NCBI RefSeq assembly: GCF_001983175.1
Contig: NZ_MNPW01000001.1
Location: forward strand, 248,001 to 312,000
From: Pseudomonas cedrina subsp. cedrina
GTDB taxonomy: Bacteria > Pseudomonadota > Gammaproteobacteria > Pseudomonadales > Pseudomonadaceae
Direction of reading: 5' to 3'
Length of the DNA: 64,000 nucleotides
Every line of letters starts with the position of its first letter. Position 1 is the first letter of the stretch. Of this stretch, positions 26,484 to 35,647 are shown one piece after another. The position numbers and the translations under genes are program-made. A model generated the notes under the pieces. It was not told the origin of the DNA and searched no databases. It worked only from the letters and a program-made list of their open reading frames with translations.

Positions 26484-26711
26484 TATTATTGGTGTATGTT
26501 TTTTTTAGGTGAATCCGGCGCTTTCAAGCAGGCCGAGACGTCACAAAGCGCGCCGAGAGTAGCAGCTTTGCCAAGGGCCGCCTAGAGCCAAACGAGTGCC
26601 TTACAGTCATAAACACGACTGTCCTACAATATTTGGTCACGCTTTAAATCAAGGCGAAATAACCCAGGAAAACGCTCTGGAATAGGCCTTTCAGGGTGAC
26701 ATAGAAACAAA

Positions 26712-26740
26712 TGTGGGAGCAGACAAGCCAGCTCCCACAG
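26712..26740. repeat. Degenerate, collapsed REP
   Basis: TGTGGGAGCAGACAAGCCAG followed by CTCCCACAG. The two outer ends of a REP pair are joined with almost all the middle lost, as expected from an internal deletion of a REPIN. Confidence 0.8.
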
Positions 26741-26763
26741 TTTGATTGCGGTTCAACTCAGTG

Positions 26764-28452
26764 TCAGGCGATGTCGCGAAGCTCCCGCCGCAAGATTTTC
26801 CCCACCGGCGTCATCGGCAACGAATCGCGCAACACAATATGCTTGGGCACCTTGTACCCGGTGAAATTGGCTTTGCAGTACGCCTTCAACTCTTCCAGGC
26901 TGACGCCCTGCTCACGGGCCACCACAAAGAGCTTCACCGCCTCCCCCGTCCGTTCATCCGGCACGCCGATCACCGCGCAGTTGGCCACCGCCGGGTGCGC
27001 CATCACCACGTCTTCGATTTCGTTGGGGTACACGTTGAAACCCGAGACGATGATCAGGTCTTTCTTGCGGTCGACAATGCGTATAAAACCGTCCTCATCG
27101 ATCACCGCGATGTCGCCGGTCTTCAGCCACCCTTCGGCATCCAGCGCCTCGGCGGTGGCGGCGGGCTGCTGCCAGTAGCCCTTCATCACCTGGGGGCCCT
27201 TGATGCACAGTTCGCCGCGCTCGCCCAAGGCCAACTCGACGCCTTGATCATCAATCACCTTCATCGCCGTGGCCGGTACCGGAATGCCCACGGTGCCCAG
27301 TCTGGATTTGTTGCCGTAGGGGTTGGTGCTGGCCACCGGCGAGGTTTCCGTCAGGCCATAACCTTCGCCAATCGCGCAGCCGGTCATCTGCTGCCAGCGC
27401 TCGGCCGTGGCCTTGATCAGCGCAGTGCCGCCGGAGTTGGTGAGCTTGAGGTGGGAGAAATCCAGGGTCTTGAAGTCGGGGTGGTCCATCAGCGCCACAA
27501 ACAGCGTGTTAAGCCCCAGCAGCCCGGTAAAGCGCCATTTTTTCAGTTCCTTGATGAACCCGCCGATGTCCCGCGGGTTGGTGATCAGCACGTTGTGGTT
27601 GCCGGAGACCATCATGCACATGCAATTGGCGGTGAACGCATAGATGTGGTACAGCGGCAGCGGCGCGATCATCACCTCCTGCCCTTCCTTGATCAGCGGG
27701 TGGCCGTCTTCGCCGGTCTGGGCCATGCACGCGCGCGCCTGCTGCATGTTCGCCACCAGGTTGCCGTGGGTGAGCATCGCGCCCTTGGCCAAACCGGTGG
27801 TGCCGCCGGTGTATTGCAGCACGGCAATGTCGTCGAGGCTCACCGGATGGCGGGTCACGCCCAGGCCCGCGCCCATGCGCAGCGCGCGCTTGAACGACAC
27901 CGCGCGCGGCAGGCTGTAGGCCGGGACCATTTTCTTCACCTTGTCGACCAGGGTGTTGACCAGCCAGCCCTTGGCGGCAGGCATGAAGTCGCCCATCCTG
28001 GCTTCGATCAGGTAGTCGATCTCGGTGTCGGTGCAGACTTCCTGCACCCGCGAACCGAACAGGTTGAGGTAGACCAGCGCGCGCACGCCGGCGTCCTTGA
28101 ACTGGTGACGCATCTCGCGCGGGGTGTAAAGCGGGTTGGTATTGACCACGATCAGCCCGGCGCGCAAGGCGCCGAACACGGCAATCGGGTAATGCAGGAC
28201 GTTGGGCATCTGCACCGCGATGCGGTCGCCCGGCTTGAGGTCGGTGTGCTGCTGCAGGTACCCGGCGAACGCCGCGCTCTGGCGTTCAAGCTCGGCGTAG
28301 GTCAGGGTGATCCCCATGTTGCTGAATGCCGGACGGTCGGCAAAAGCCTTGCAGGAGCGCTCGAAGACTTCGACCACCGACTTGTAGGCCGTAAGGTCGA
28401 TGTCATTGGGAACGCCCGCTGCGCGTTTGTCATTCCAGAAATCAGGTTGCAT
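26764..28452 (-). CDS. fadD2: Long-chain fatty-acid-CoA ligase FadD2
   Basis: A 562-residue acyl-CoA synthetase closely related to the neighbouring FadD1. YTGGTTGLAKGAMLTHGNLV, GYGLTETSPVAS and WLKTGDIAVIDEDGFIRIVDRKK are all intact. The start MQPDFWNDKRAAGVP parallels FadD1 (MNEDFWKDKYPAG), which fixes the ATG at 28452. It has the same reaction as FadD1, with probable differences in chain-length preference. It is divergent from the hydrolase gene at 28674, as at the P. aeruginosa fadD1-fadD2 locus. Confidence 0.92.
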   Translation of the reverse strand: MQPDFWNDKRAAGVPNDIDLTAYKSVVEVFERSCKAFADRPAFSNMGITLTYAELERQSAAFAGYLQQHTDLKPGDRIAVQMPNVLHYPIAVFGALRAGLIVVNTNPLYTPREMRHQFKDAGVRALVYLNLFGSRVQEVCTDTEIDYLIEARMGDFMPAAKGWLVNTLVDKVKKMVPAYSLPRAVSFKRALRMGAGLGVTRHPVSLDDIAVLQYTGGTTGLAKGAMLTHGNLVANMQQARACMAQTGEDGHPLIKEGQEVMIAPLPLYHIYAFTANCMCMMVSGNHNVLITNPRDIGGFIKELKKWRFTGLLGLNTLFVALMDHPDFKTLDFSHLKLTNSGGTALIKATAERWQQMTGCAIGEGYGLTETSPVASTNPYGNKSRLGTVGIPVPATAMKVIDDQGVELALGERGELCIKGPQVMKGYWQQPAATAEALDAEGWLKTGDIAVIDEDGFIRIVDRKKDLIIVSGFNVYPNEIEDVVMAHPAVANCAVIGVPDERTGEAVKLFVVAREQGVSLEELKAYCKANFTGYKVPKHIVLRDSLPMTPVGKILRRELRDIA

Positions 28453-28673
28453 TATTCTTGTCCTCTTACCTGAGTGTGTCCGGCCGCTTTTGTGCTGCAA
28501 CAAGAAGCGGAGCTTCGAGGACGTTAGCAGCTATGGCCAAACAGGCAAATACAGGAAATAGCGTCATTTGTTGTGTGAATCTCCCTACAAGGGCCTGCAC
28601 TGATCAGGCGTTGACCGTGGGATGAGCGATACACTGCAAGGACGCCGAGCAGATCTTGAGCAAAGGAGCCGCC

Positions 28674-29618
28674 ATGAACCACAGTACTTTCTGGCTGACC
28701 GCGAATGACCGCAGCCGCCTGTACGTCAACCAGTGGATGCCCGACGGCCCGGCCAAGGCAGTGTTGATGCTGTCCCACGGCATGGCCGAGCACAGCGGGC
28801 GCTATGCGCGCCTGGCCGCAGCCTTGTGCGCCGCCGGCTACGGCCTGTATGCGCTGGACCAGCGCGGCCATGGCCGCACCGCCGATGAAGGCACCCTGGG
28901 CCTGTACGCCGAGAAGGATGGCTGGAACAAAGTAGTGGGCGACCTGGCCAGCCTCAACCAGCACATCGGCCAGCAACGGCCGGGGCTGCCGATCTTCCTG
29001 CTGGGCCACAGCATGGGCAGCTACATCGCCCAGGCGTACCTGCTGCATCACAGCGCCAGCCTGAATGGAGCGATTCTCAGCGGTTCGAATTTCCAGCCGG
29101 TGGCGTTGTACCGCGCAGCGCGGGTGATCGCGCGGGCCGAACGGTTGCGCCAGGGGTTGCGTGGGCGCAGCGCGCTGATCGAGTTCCTGTCGTTTGGCTC
29201 ATTCAACAAGGCGTTCAAACCCAACCGCACCGCGTTTGACTGGCTTAGCCGCGACCCGGTGGAAGTCGACCGGTACATCAACGACCCGCTGTGCGGTTTC
29301 CGCTGCACCAACCAACTGTGGGTCGACCTGCTCGGCGGCTTGCAGCAAATCAGCAAAGCGTCCAATCTCGCGCAGATCGACCCGGGCCTGCCGATCCTGG
29401 TGATGGGCGGCGAATGTGATCCGGTGAGTGAGGGCAAGCGTCTCAACAGCCTGGCCCATGCGCTGCGTGAAGCCGGCTGCCAGCACCTGCAACTGACTGT
29501 CTACCCGCAGGCGCGCCATGAAGTGTTCAATGAAACCAACCGCGATCAAGTCACGGCGGACGTGCTGATGTGGCTCGACCAGGCGCTGACCCTGCGCAGG
29601 CCGGCCCATTGTGAATAA
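28674..29618 (+). CDS. Alpha/beta hydrolase, monoacylglycerol lipase/lysophospholipase type
   Basis: A 314-residue serine hydrolase. The oxyanion region LMLSHGMAEHSGRYARLA near residue 40 is typical of the lysophospholipase/Hydrolase_4 family. The nucleophile elbow is GHSMGS near residue 110, and the acid and His are expected in ECDPVSEG and ARHEV. GGAGCCGCC precedes the ATG. It probably releases fatty acids from lipids. Divergence from fadD2 and the MaoC gene behind it suggest a fatty-acid salvage cluster. Confidence 0.88.
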   Translation: MNHSTFWLTANDRSRLYVNQWMPDGPAKAVLMLSHGMAEHSGRYARLAAALCAAGYGLYALDQRGHGRTADEGTLGLYAEKDGWNKVVGDLASLNQHIGQQRPGLPIFLLGHSMGSYIAQAYLLHHSASLNGAILSGSNFQPVALYRAARVIARAERLRQGLRGRSALIEFLSFGSFNKAFKPNRTAFDWLSRDPVEVDRYINDPLCGFRCTNQLWVDLLGGLQQISKASNLAQIDPGLPILVMGGECDPVSEGKRLNSLAHALREAGCQHLQLTVYPQARHEVFNETNRDQVTADVLMWLDQALTLRRPAHCE

Positions 29619-29674
29619 CATTCCTTTAAAATCAGCTATTTAAATTACCGATTAGCCACAGGATGCACTTTTAG

Positions 29675-30145
29675 ATGACCCAGGTAACCAACACCCCGTA
29701 CGAAGCCCTCGAAGTCGGCCAGACCGCCAGCTACAGCAAGACCGTCGAAGAGCGCGACATTCAGCTGTTCGCCGCGATGTCCGGCGACCACAACCCGGTG
29801 CACCTGGATGCCGAGTATGCCAAGGCGACCATGTTCAAGGAGCGTATCGCCCACGGCATGTTCAGCGGTGCGCTGATCAGCGCGGCGGTAGCGTGCGAGT
29901 TGCCTGGGCCGGGCACGATCTATATTGGTCAGCAGATGAGTTTCCAGAAGCCGGTAAAGATCGGCGATACCTTGACCGTACGCCTGGAAATCCTGGAGAA
30001 GCTGCCCAAATTTCGCGTGCGCATTGCCACTCGCGTGTTCAACCAGCGTGATGAATTGGTGGTGGATGGTGAAGCGGAGATTCTTGCGCCGCGTAAGCAG
30101 CAGGTGGTGACGTTGACGGAGTTGCCGCCGATCAGCATTGGCTGA
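29675..30145 (+). CDS. MaoC-family (R)-specific enoyl-CoA hydratase
   Basis: A 156-residue hot-dog-fold protein. The hydratase-2 motif with catalytic Asp and His is in FAAMSGDHNPVHLDAEYAKA (residues about 26-45), and RIAHGMFSGALISA follows. PhaJ-type enzymes of this form hydrate trans-2-enoyl-CoA to (R)-3-hydroxyacyl-CoA and link beta-oxidation to polyhydroxyalkanoate or other products. It is 56 bp after the hydrolase gene, the same order as in P. aeruginosa. Confidence 0.88.
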   Translation: MTQVTNTPYEALEVGQTASYSKTVEERDIQLFAAMSGDHNPVHLDAEYAKATMFKERIAHGMFSGALISAAVACELPGPGTIYIGQQMSFQKPVKIGDTLTVRLEILEKLPKFRVRIATRVFNQRDELVVDGEAEILAPRKQQVVTLTELPPISIG

Positions 30146-30174
30146 GTTCGACCTTCAACAGTATGCAATACCAA

Positions 30175-30263
30175 TGTGGGAGGGGGCTTGCCCCCGATTG
30201 CAGTGTGTCAGTCATTGAGATGTCGACTGATTCACCGCTATCGGGGGCAAGCCCCCTCCCACA
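30175..30263. repeat. REP pair, GGGGGCTTGCCCCCGAT type
   Basis: Arms TGTGGGAGGGGGCTTGCCCC and GGGGCAAGCCCCCTCCCACA, about 89 bp. A third arm type in this window. Confidence 0.95.
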
Positions 30264-30290
30264 GTTTTTACACCATCTACAGCACAGGGC

Positions 30291-30758
30291 TTACGACTGA
30301 GCGCGAGCCTGGTTACGCAGCGCTTTCACCTGGTCGTGGTTGCGTTGCACGCCATGGTACTGACGCTCAACCAGGTCACGAATGCCCAGCAGGTTGTGCT
30401 TGTTGATCTTTTCGATCGCTTCACGATAAGCCTTCAGGGCGTGGTCTTCACCGCGCTCGGCTTCGTTCAGCACCGCTTCTTCGTCTTTACCGGTGACCAT
30501 CGACTTCACGTCGACCCAGCCACGGTGCAGGGCGCCGGCCATGCTGCCGGAATCTTCCGGATCGCCACCCAGTGCACGCACGGCGGTTTTCAGCTCGGCG
30601 GCAGCGGTAGCGCAATCGGCGGAACGCTTGGCGAACAGTGCCTTCAGTTCAGGGTGCTTGATGTCTTCAGCGCACTCTTTAAAACCCTTTTGACCATCGA
30701 TACTGGTCTCGATCAGGTCGTTAAGTACGGAGATCGATTCTTTGTTGATGTCAGTCAT
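30291..30758 (-). CDS. PA2169-family four-helix-bundle protein
   Basis: A 155-residue, ferritin-like four-helix-bundle (DUF2383/PA2169 family). It starts MTDINKESISVLNDLIETSI and contains DGQKGFKECAED and HPELKALFAKRSADCATAAA. AAGGA 7 bases upstream supports this ATG over a TTG two codons earlier. These proteins are often induced in stationary phase or stress; function unknown. Monocistronic. Confidence 0.88.
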   Translation of the reverse strand: MTDINKESISVLNDLIETSIDGQKGFKECAEDIKHPELKALFAKRSADCATAAAELKTAVRALGGDPEDSGSMAGALHRGWVDVKSMVTGKDEEAVLNEAERGEDHALKAYREAIEKINKHNLLGIRDLVERQYHGVQRNHDQVKALRNQARAQS

Positions 30759-30962
30759 TTTCAATTCCTTATGGGTTTTGAGGAAGGTTGCCTTAATGAT
30801 TGCAGCGCTCGTGCCAGCTTTTCAAAAATACAAATATCTTTAAATTTCAGTTAGTTACAAATAATTGAACCATCTGTATGTGCGTTATTTGCATGATCTG
30901 TCATTTGGCCTTCATGCAGAATGCCTGTATTTTCGAAGACCTCGCCTTCACTGCCCGACGCC

Positions 30963-31199
30963 ATGAACCCCGAAAAACTCGAACTGCTGATCACCCGCCA
31001 AATGCCCTTTGGCAAATACAAGGGACGAATCATCGCCGACCTGCCCGGCCCCTACCTGAACTGGTTCGCCCGTGAAGGTTTCCCCCACGGTGAACTGGGC
31101 GGTCTGCTGGCCTTGATGCAGGAAATCGACAGCAATGGCCTGTCTGAATTGCTGGAACCGCTACGCGCCAAACACGGCAAACCCGCCCCGCGTCATTGA
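30963..31199 (+). CDS. DUF3820 protein
   Basis: A 78-residue protein matching DUF3820, annotated in Pfam as a putative quorum-sensing-regulated virulence factor. The family core is ITRQMPFGKYKGRIIADLPG followed by PYLNWFAREGFPHGELG. No mechanism is known. The Met at 30963 begins the conserved part; the 14 codons before it are not conserved in type. It is 10 bp ahead of the class V aminotransferase and probably co-transcribed. Confidence 0.85.
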   Translation: MNPEKLELLITRQMPFGKYKGRIIADLPGPYLNWFAREGFPHGELGGLLALMQEIDSNGLSELLEPLRAKHGKPAPRH

Positions 31200-31209
31200 G
31201 AGCCCCCCT

Positions 31210-32385
31210 ATGCCAAGGAATGCAGATAACGAAGCCCATTGGCAGGCCATCGCCCAGCGCTATGACCTGGAGCCCGGCCCGATCAACCTGGAAAACGGTT
31301 ACTTCGGGCGCATGAGCCGTGCGGTACAGGCCCAGTACCTGGAGCAGGTTGCGTTTATCAACCGCAGTAACGCCGTGCATGTGCGCCAGCGCTTTGAACA
31401 AGGTGAAAACGTCGAGATCCGGCGCCAACTCGCCGAGTTGATCGAGGTCGACCCGGCGTCGGTGGCCTTCACCCGCAACGCCACCGAAGCCCTGCAATCG
31501 CTGATTCGCAACTACAACCGCCTGCAACCGGGCGACCAGGTGCTGATCAGCGACCTGGAGTACGACACGGTCAAAGGGGCGATGCGTTGGCTGGCGGGCT
31601 ATCGCGGCGTGGAGGTGATCGAACTGTCCCACGCGCATCCGGCCAGTTTCGACAGCCTGGTGCAGACCTATCGCAACGCTTTCGCTCAATACCCGCGTTT
31701 AAAGCTGATGGCTCTCACCCACGTGACCCACCGCACAGGGCTGGTAATGCCCGTTGCGGCGATTGCCGAGGCCGCGCGCGAACATGGCATCGATGTGATC
31801 CTCGACGGCGCCCACGCGCTGGGCCAGATCGAGTTCAACCTGGCCGAGCTTGGCATTCAGTTCGCCGGTTTCAACCTGCACAAATGGATCGGCGCACCGC
31901 TGACCCTGGGCTTTCTATACATCGCCCCGCAGCGCCTGGGCGATATCGACCCGGACATGGGCGAGTTCCACTACCCCGTCACCGATGTGCGTGCGCGCAC
32001 CTCCTACAGCACGCCGAACTTTCCGGCGCTGATGACCTTGCCATTGGTGTTTGAGGAACATCGGGAACTGGGTGGCGCGGCGGCCAAGGGTGCGCGGGTC
32101 AATTATTTGCGCGACAAGTGGGTGAGCCAGGTGCGGGCGTTGCCGGGGATTGAGGTGCTGACGCCGGATGATCCCAGGCTGTATTGCGGGATTACGGCGT
32201 TCAAGTTCACAGGGCGCGATCAGCAGGTGATGGTGGACCGGTTGTTGAACGAGCACGGCTTGTTTACCACGACCCGCACGGGGGCGGCATTTGGCACCTG
32301 CATCCGGGTGACACCGGGGTTGGTGACCTCGGCGGCGGATATTGATGTGCTGGTCGCGGCCATTACCCAGTTAAACACCGATTAA
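31210..32385 (+). CDS. Class V aminotransferase, isopenicillin-N-epimerase-like
   Basis: A 391-residue PLP enzyme of the class V (NifS-like) fold. RNATEALQSLIRNYN binds the cofactor phosphate, the Asp is in DVILDGAHALGQ, and the PLP lysine is in GFNLHKWIGAPLTLGFLYI. These enzymes include isopenicillin N epimerases and cysteine desulfurase-like proteins; the true substrate is unknown. The Met at 31210 is chosen because the upstream 25 codons overlap the DUF3820 gene. Confidence 0.87.
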   Translation: MPRNADNEAHWQAIAQRYDLEPGPINLENGYFGRMSRAVQAQYLEQVAFINRSNAVHVRQRFEQGENVEIRRQLAELIEVDPASVAFTRNATEALQSLIRNYNRLQPGDQVLISDLEYDTVKGAMRWLAGYRGVEVIELSHAHPASFDSLVQTYRNAFAQYPRLKLMALTHVTHRTGLVMPVAAIAEAAREHGIDVILDGAHALGQIEFNLAELGIQFAGFNLHKWIGAPLTLGFLYIAPQRLGDIDPDMGEFHYPVTDVRARTSYSTPNFPALMTLPLVFEEHRELGGAAAKGARVNYLRDKWVSQVRALPGIEVLTPDDPRLYCGITAFKFTGRDQQVMVDRLLNEHGLFTTTRTGAAFGTCIRVTPGLVTSAADIDVLVAAITQLNTD

Positions 32386-32389
32386 ACAA

Positions 32390-32477
32390 GTGGGAGCTGG
32401 CTTGCCTGCGATAGCGGTGTATCAGTGAAATATGTATCAACTGACAGAATGCAATCGCAGGCAAGCCAGCTCCCACA
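32390..32477. repeat. REP pair (REPIN), TGGCTTGCCTGCGAT type
   Basis: A standard inverted pair of about 88 bp in the convergent gap between the aminotransferase and eda. Confidence 0.95.
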
Positions 32478-32519
32478 TTGGAACATCGGTGTTACGCAGG
32501 TTTCACCAGGCAAAAAAAA

Positions 32520-32544
32520 GCGGTACACCGACCAAGTGCACCGC
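32520..32544 (-). terminator. Terminator after eda
   Basis: Stem GCGGTACAC/GTGCACCGC with one mismatch and a 7-nt loop. On the minus strand it is followed by TTTTTTTTG, so it ends the zwf-pgl-eda transcript. On the plus strand the stem is followed by AAAAA and is unlikely to act. Confidence 0.75.
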
Positions 32545-32587
32545 AAAAATGCCGTTAAGCACAGCAACAACGATTCGGTAAATCAGA

Positions 32588-33253
32588 TCAGTCCAGCAGT
32601 GCCAGCGCCTCGGCGGTGACTTCCTGGATACGCGCCCAGTCGCCGTTCCTGACCCACTCAGGGTCGAGCATCCAGCTACCGCCCACGCACATCACGTTTT
32701 TCAACGCCATGTAGCTCTTGATATTGGCCGGGCCAACGCCGCCGGTTGGGCAGAATTTCACTTCGCCGAACGGGCCGCCCAAGGCTTTGATGGCTGCGAC
32801 GCCGCCGCTGACTTCAGCCGGGAACAGCTTGAAGCGGCGATAGCCCAGACCGTAGCCTTCCATGATGCCGGAGGCATTGCTGATGCCCGGCAGCAGCGGA
32901 ATCGGGCTGTGCACCGAGGCTTCCAGCAGGTCGCGAGTGATGCCAGGGGTGACGATAAATTGCGAGCCCGCGACTTCCGCCGCTTCGAGCATGTGACGGT
33001 CCAGCACGGTGCCCGCGCCGGTGCACAGTTCAGGACGCTGCTCGCGCAGCACCTGGATGGCCTTGAGACCGAACTCGGAACGCAGGGTCACTTCCAGTGC
33101 GGTCAAACCGCCGGCTGCCAGGGCGTCGGCGAGCGGCAGGATGTCCTGTTCGCGGGCGATGGTGATCACCGGCAGGATCCGCGCCTTGGCGCAGAGGCTG
33201 TCGATCAGGGCAACTTTATCCGCCATGGACACGGTCGGTTGAGGGCTTTTCAT
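32588..33253 (-). CDS. eda: 2-dehydro-3-deoxy-phosphogluconate (KDPG) aldolase
   Basis: A 221-residue class I aldolase that splits KDPG into pyruvate and glyceraldehyde-3-phosphate, the last step of the Entner-Doudoroff pathway. The catalytic Glu is in ALEVTLRS, and the Schiff-base lysine in RRFKLFPAEVSGG. The start MKSPQPTVSM is preceded by AAGGA. An in-frame Met seven codons earlier overlaps the pgl stop (ATGA) and remains possible. It is the third gene of the zwf-pgl-eda operon. Confidence 0.94.
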   Translation of the reverse strand: MKSPQPTVSMADKVALIDSLCAKARILPVITIAREQDILPLADALAAGGLTALEVTLRSEFGLKAIQVLREQRPELCTGAGTVLDRHMLEAAEVAGSQFIVTPGITRDLLEASVHSPIPLLPGISNASGIMEGYGLGYRRFKLFPAEVSGGVAAIKALGGPFGEVKFCPTGGVGPANIKSYMALKNVMCVGGSWMLDPEWVRNGDWARIQEVTAEALALLD

Positions 33254-33270
33254 AGCGGCTGATCCTTGGC

Positions 33271-33984
33271 TCATGGGCACCAGTAAATCTCTAATGTAGG
33301 TTGCAGAAACGCGCGAATGGGCATGGCGGCGACATCGTCACTGGCCAGCGCGGCGTTCAAGGTGGTCAGTTTCGAACTGCCGGAAATCGACAGGACGGTG
33401 TAGTTGGCCGTGGCCAGCAGGGCGCGACTCATGGTCAGGCGCTGGTGCGGCACGGTCGGCGCCAGCATCGGCCAGCAACGGCGGGTACCGTCGGCCTGCA
33501 AGGCTTCAGCCAGGTTCGGGCTGTCGGGAAACAGCGATGCGGTGTGGCCGTCATCACCCATGCCCAGCACCAGCACATCAATGGCCGGCAGTTCAGCCAG
33601 CAGGCGATCGGCCTGCTCGGCAGCGTCTTCAAGGTTGGCCGCGGCGCTGTACAGGCTCAAGAATTTCGCCTTGGCCGCCGGACCTTGCAGCAAGTGTTGC
33701 TTCAACAGGCCGGCATTGCTGTCGGCGTGCTCCACCGGCACCCAGCGCTCATCGGCCAGGGTGATGGTGACCTTGGACCAGTCCAGCCCCTGCTTGGCCA
33801 GGTGCTGGAAAAACGCCACGGGGCTGCGGCCACCGGACACCACCAGGGTGGCCTCGCCACGGGCACTGATGGCCCCGCGCAATTGCTCAGCCACGTCGCT
33901 GGCCAGGCCCTGCGCCAGCAGCGCGGGCGTAGGGTACTCATGGGCAGTCACGCCCTGAGGCAGTTTCAATTCAGATATCGCCAT
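33271..33984 (-). CDS. pgl: 6-phosphogluconolactonase
   Basis: A 237-residue NagB/SugarP-isomerase-fold enzyme that hydrolyses 6-phosphogluconolactone. The family motifs [19 protein letters not shown] and [20 protein letters not shown] are intact. GGGAGG precedes [10 protein letters not shown]. The start lies 14 bp inside zwf, consistent with translational coupling. Middle gene of the zwf-pgl-eda operon. Confidence 0.94.
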   Translation of the reverse strand: MAISELKLPQGVTAHEYPTPALLAQGLASDVAEQLRGAISARGEATLVVSGGRSPVAFFQHLAKQGLDWSKVTITLADERWVPVEHADSNAGLLKQHLLQGPAAKAKFLSLYSAAANLEDAAEQADRLLAELPAIDVLVLGMGDDGHTASLFPDSPNLAEALQADGTRRCWPMLAPTVPHQRLTMSRALLATANYTVLSISGSSKLTTLNAALASDDVAAMPIRAFLQPTLEIYWCP

Positions 33985-35437
33985 ACCACGACCTCCCATC
34001 CCGCGTGATCAGTGCAATCGAGCTCATCGGCCCCCAGGACCCGGCCGCATACGGCTTGGGCGCATCCCCGGATTTTTTCCACCCGGCGATCAACTGGTCA
34101 CACCACTTCCACGCGGCTTCGATTTCATCTTTACGGACAAACAGGTTCTGGTTGCCGTGCATCACTTCCAGCAGCAAGCGCTCGTAGGCATCCGGGATGC
34201 GCGCACTGCGGTAGGTGTCGGAAAAATTCAGTTGCAGTGGCCCGCTGCGCAGTTGCATGCCCTTGTCCAGGCCCTGCTCCTTGGTCATTACCCGCAAGGA
34301 AATACCTTCGTCCGGCTGCAGGCGAATGATCAGTTTGTTGCTGATCTGCAGGCGCTGCTCGGGGGCGAAGATGTAGTGGGACGGTTCCTTGAAGTGGATG
34401 ACGATCTGCGACAGCTTTTGCGGCATGCGCTTGCCGGTGCGCAGGTAGAACGGCACCCCCGCCCAACGCCAGTTGCGGATATCGGCACGCAGGGCGACGA
34501 AGGTTTCGGTGTCGCTCTGGGTGTTGGAGTTCTCTTCTTCCAGGTAACCCGGCACCGGCTTGCCGGCGCTGTAGCCGGCGATGTACTGGCCGCGCACGAC
34601 CTGGGTGGTCAGGCCATCCGGGCTGATCGGCGCCAGGGCCTTGAGCACCTTGACCTTCTCGTCGCGGATGCTGTCGGCGGACAGGTCGGCCGGCGGGTCC
34701 ATCGCGATCAGGCAAAGCAGTTGCAGCAGGTGATTCTGGATCATGTCCCGCAGTTGGCCGGCCTTGTCGAAGTAGCCCCAACGGCCTTCGATACCGACTT
34801 GCTCGGCCACGGTGATTTCCACGTGGGAGATGTAATTCTGGTTCCACTGGGTTTCGAACAGGCTGTTGGCGAACCGCAGTGCGATCAGGTTCTGCACCGT
34901 TTCCTTGCCCAGGTAATGGTCGATGCGGTAGGTGCGGTTCTCCGGGAAAAACTGCGCCACGGCATCGTTGACCTTGCGCGAGGATTCCAGGTCCGAACCG
35001 ATGGGTTTTTCCAGCACCACACGGGTGTTCTCGGCCAGGCCGACCTTGGACAGGTTCTCGCAGATCGCGCCGTACACGGCGGCAGGCGTGGCGAAATAGG
35101 CAATCAGGCATTGCTCGGTGCCGGCGATTTCGGCCAGGGCCACGTAGTCGTCGGCCTTCATGAAATCGACGTGCACATAGGTCAGGCGCGCCAGGAACCG
35201 CTGGGCGATGGTTTCGTCCAGTTCCTTGCCCACGTAGGTGCGCAGGGCTTGCTCGATGTGGGCCAGATGCTGCTGCTCGGAACCGGCTTCGCGGGCCAGG
35301 GCCAGGATGCGCGTGTCGTCGTGCAGGAGCGCGGCGCCATCGAGGTGATAGAGGGCAGGAAATAACTTGCGCAGCGCCAGATCACCCAAGGCGCCAAACA
35401 GGGCAAAGGTGCAGGGTTCTACGGTTATCGAAGGCAT
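33971..35437 (-). CDS. zwf: Glucose-6-phosphate 1-dehydrogenase
   Basis: A 488-residue enzyme, the normal length for the family. The NAD(P)-binding turn [15 protein letters not shown] is near residue 14, and the active-site [13 protein letters not shown] near residue 172. It oxidises glucose-6-phosphate to 6-phosphogluconolactone, the entry to the Entner-Doudoroff and pentose phosphate routes. It heads the zwf-pgl-eda operon, divergent from hexR. A likely HexR operator is at 35503-35521, and an AAnAAnAA motif sits right at its start codon. Confidence 0.95.
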   Translation of the reverse strand: MPSITVEPCTFALFGALGDLALRKLFPALYHLDGAALLHDDTRILALAREAGSEQQHLAHIEQALRTYVGKELDETIAQRFLARLTYVHVDFMKADDYVALAEIAGTEQCLIAYFATPAAVYGAICENLSKVGLAENTRVVLEKPIGSDLESSRKVNDAVAQFFPENRTYRIDHYLGKETVQNLIALRFANSLFETQWNQNYISHVEITVAEQVGIEGRWGYFDKAGQLRDMIQNHLLQLLCLIAMDPPADLSADSIRDEKVKVLKALAPISPDGLTTQVVRGQYIAGYSAGKPVPGYLEEENSNTQSDTETFVALRADIRNWRWAGVPFYLRTGKRMPQKLSQIVIHFKEPSHYIFAPEQRLQISNKLIIRLQPDEGISLRVMTKEQGLDKGMQLRSGPLQLNFSDTYRSARIPDAYERLLLEVMHGNQNLFVRKDEIEAAWKWCDQLIAGWKKSGDAPKPYAAGSWGPMSSIALITRDGRSWYGDI

Positions 35438-35441
35438 GATG

Positions 35442-35450
35442 TTTGTTCTT
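35442..35450 (-). promoter_or_regulatory. Hfq/Crc CA-motif at zwf start
   Basis: On the minus strand AAGAACAAA lies 5 bases upstream of the zwf ATG, overlapping the place where ribosomes bind. It fits the AAnAAnAA pattern of Hfq/Crc targets. Confidence 0.55.
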
Positions 35451-35502
35451 TTATCAAGTTAAGCTACAAATACCTTTTTTCAAGGTATCACTCAAGGAAA
35501 AA

Positions 35503-35521
35503 TGTAGTAATAACCACAACA
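35503..35521. promoter_or_regulatory. Putative HexR operator (zwf/hexR intergenic)
   Basis: TGTAGTAATAACCACAACA, complement TGTTGTGGTTATTACTACA, is an imperfect palindrome in the zwf-hexR divergent region. It is close to the pseudo-palindromic TTGT-N7/8-ACAA operator I recall for HexR of P. putida. 2-Keto-3-deoxy-6-phosphogluconate is the known inducer of HexR. Confidence 0.75.
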
Positions 35522-35647
35522 TTTTCCCGAAATACGCATTCCGAGTGGTGGTGTTCAGCTACCCTCAGTAGGATAGGCCACCGCAAAAGACCATTCATCG
35601 ATTGGTTGCCACCTTTTATTTGCATCGTCGCCCGAAGGAAAGACTGA

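Larger units (their letters stand above)
26425..26763. other. 339-bp gap between fadD2 and fadD1
   Basis: No gene. Contains the fadD1 promoter region with a perfect palindrome at 26467-26483, a weaker ACAGTC...GACTGT inverted repeat near 26606-26625, and a degenerate REP at 26712-26740 next to the fadD2 stop. Confidence 0.7.

Noticed and set aside
24667..26508. A 613-codon frame antisense to fadD1
   Set aside because: It covers the whole fadD1 gene, is dominated by His, Gln, Arg and Val, as expected for an antisense frame in GC-rich DNA, and has no recognisable domain.
26746..28473. A 575-codon frame antisense to fadD2
   Set aside because: Same composition bias as the frame opposite fadD1; fadD2 on the other strand has all its motifs.
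34157..35365. A 402-codon frame antisense to zwf
   Set aside because: Shadow of zwf, whose active-site and cofactor motifs are intact.
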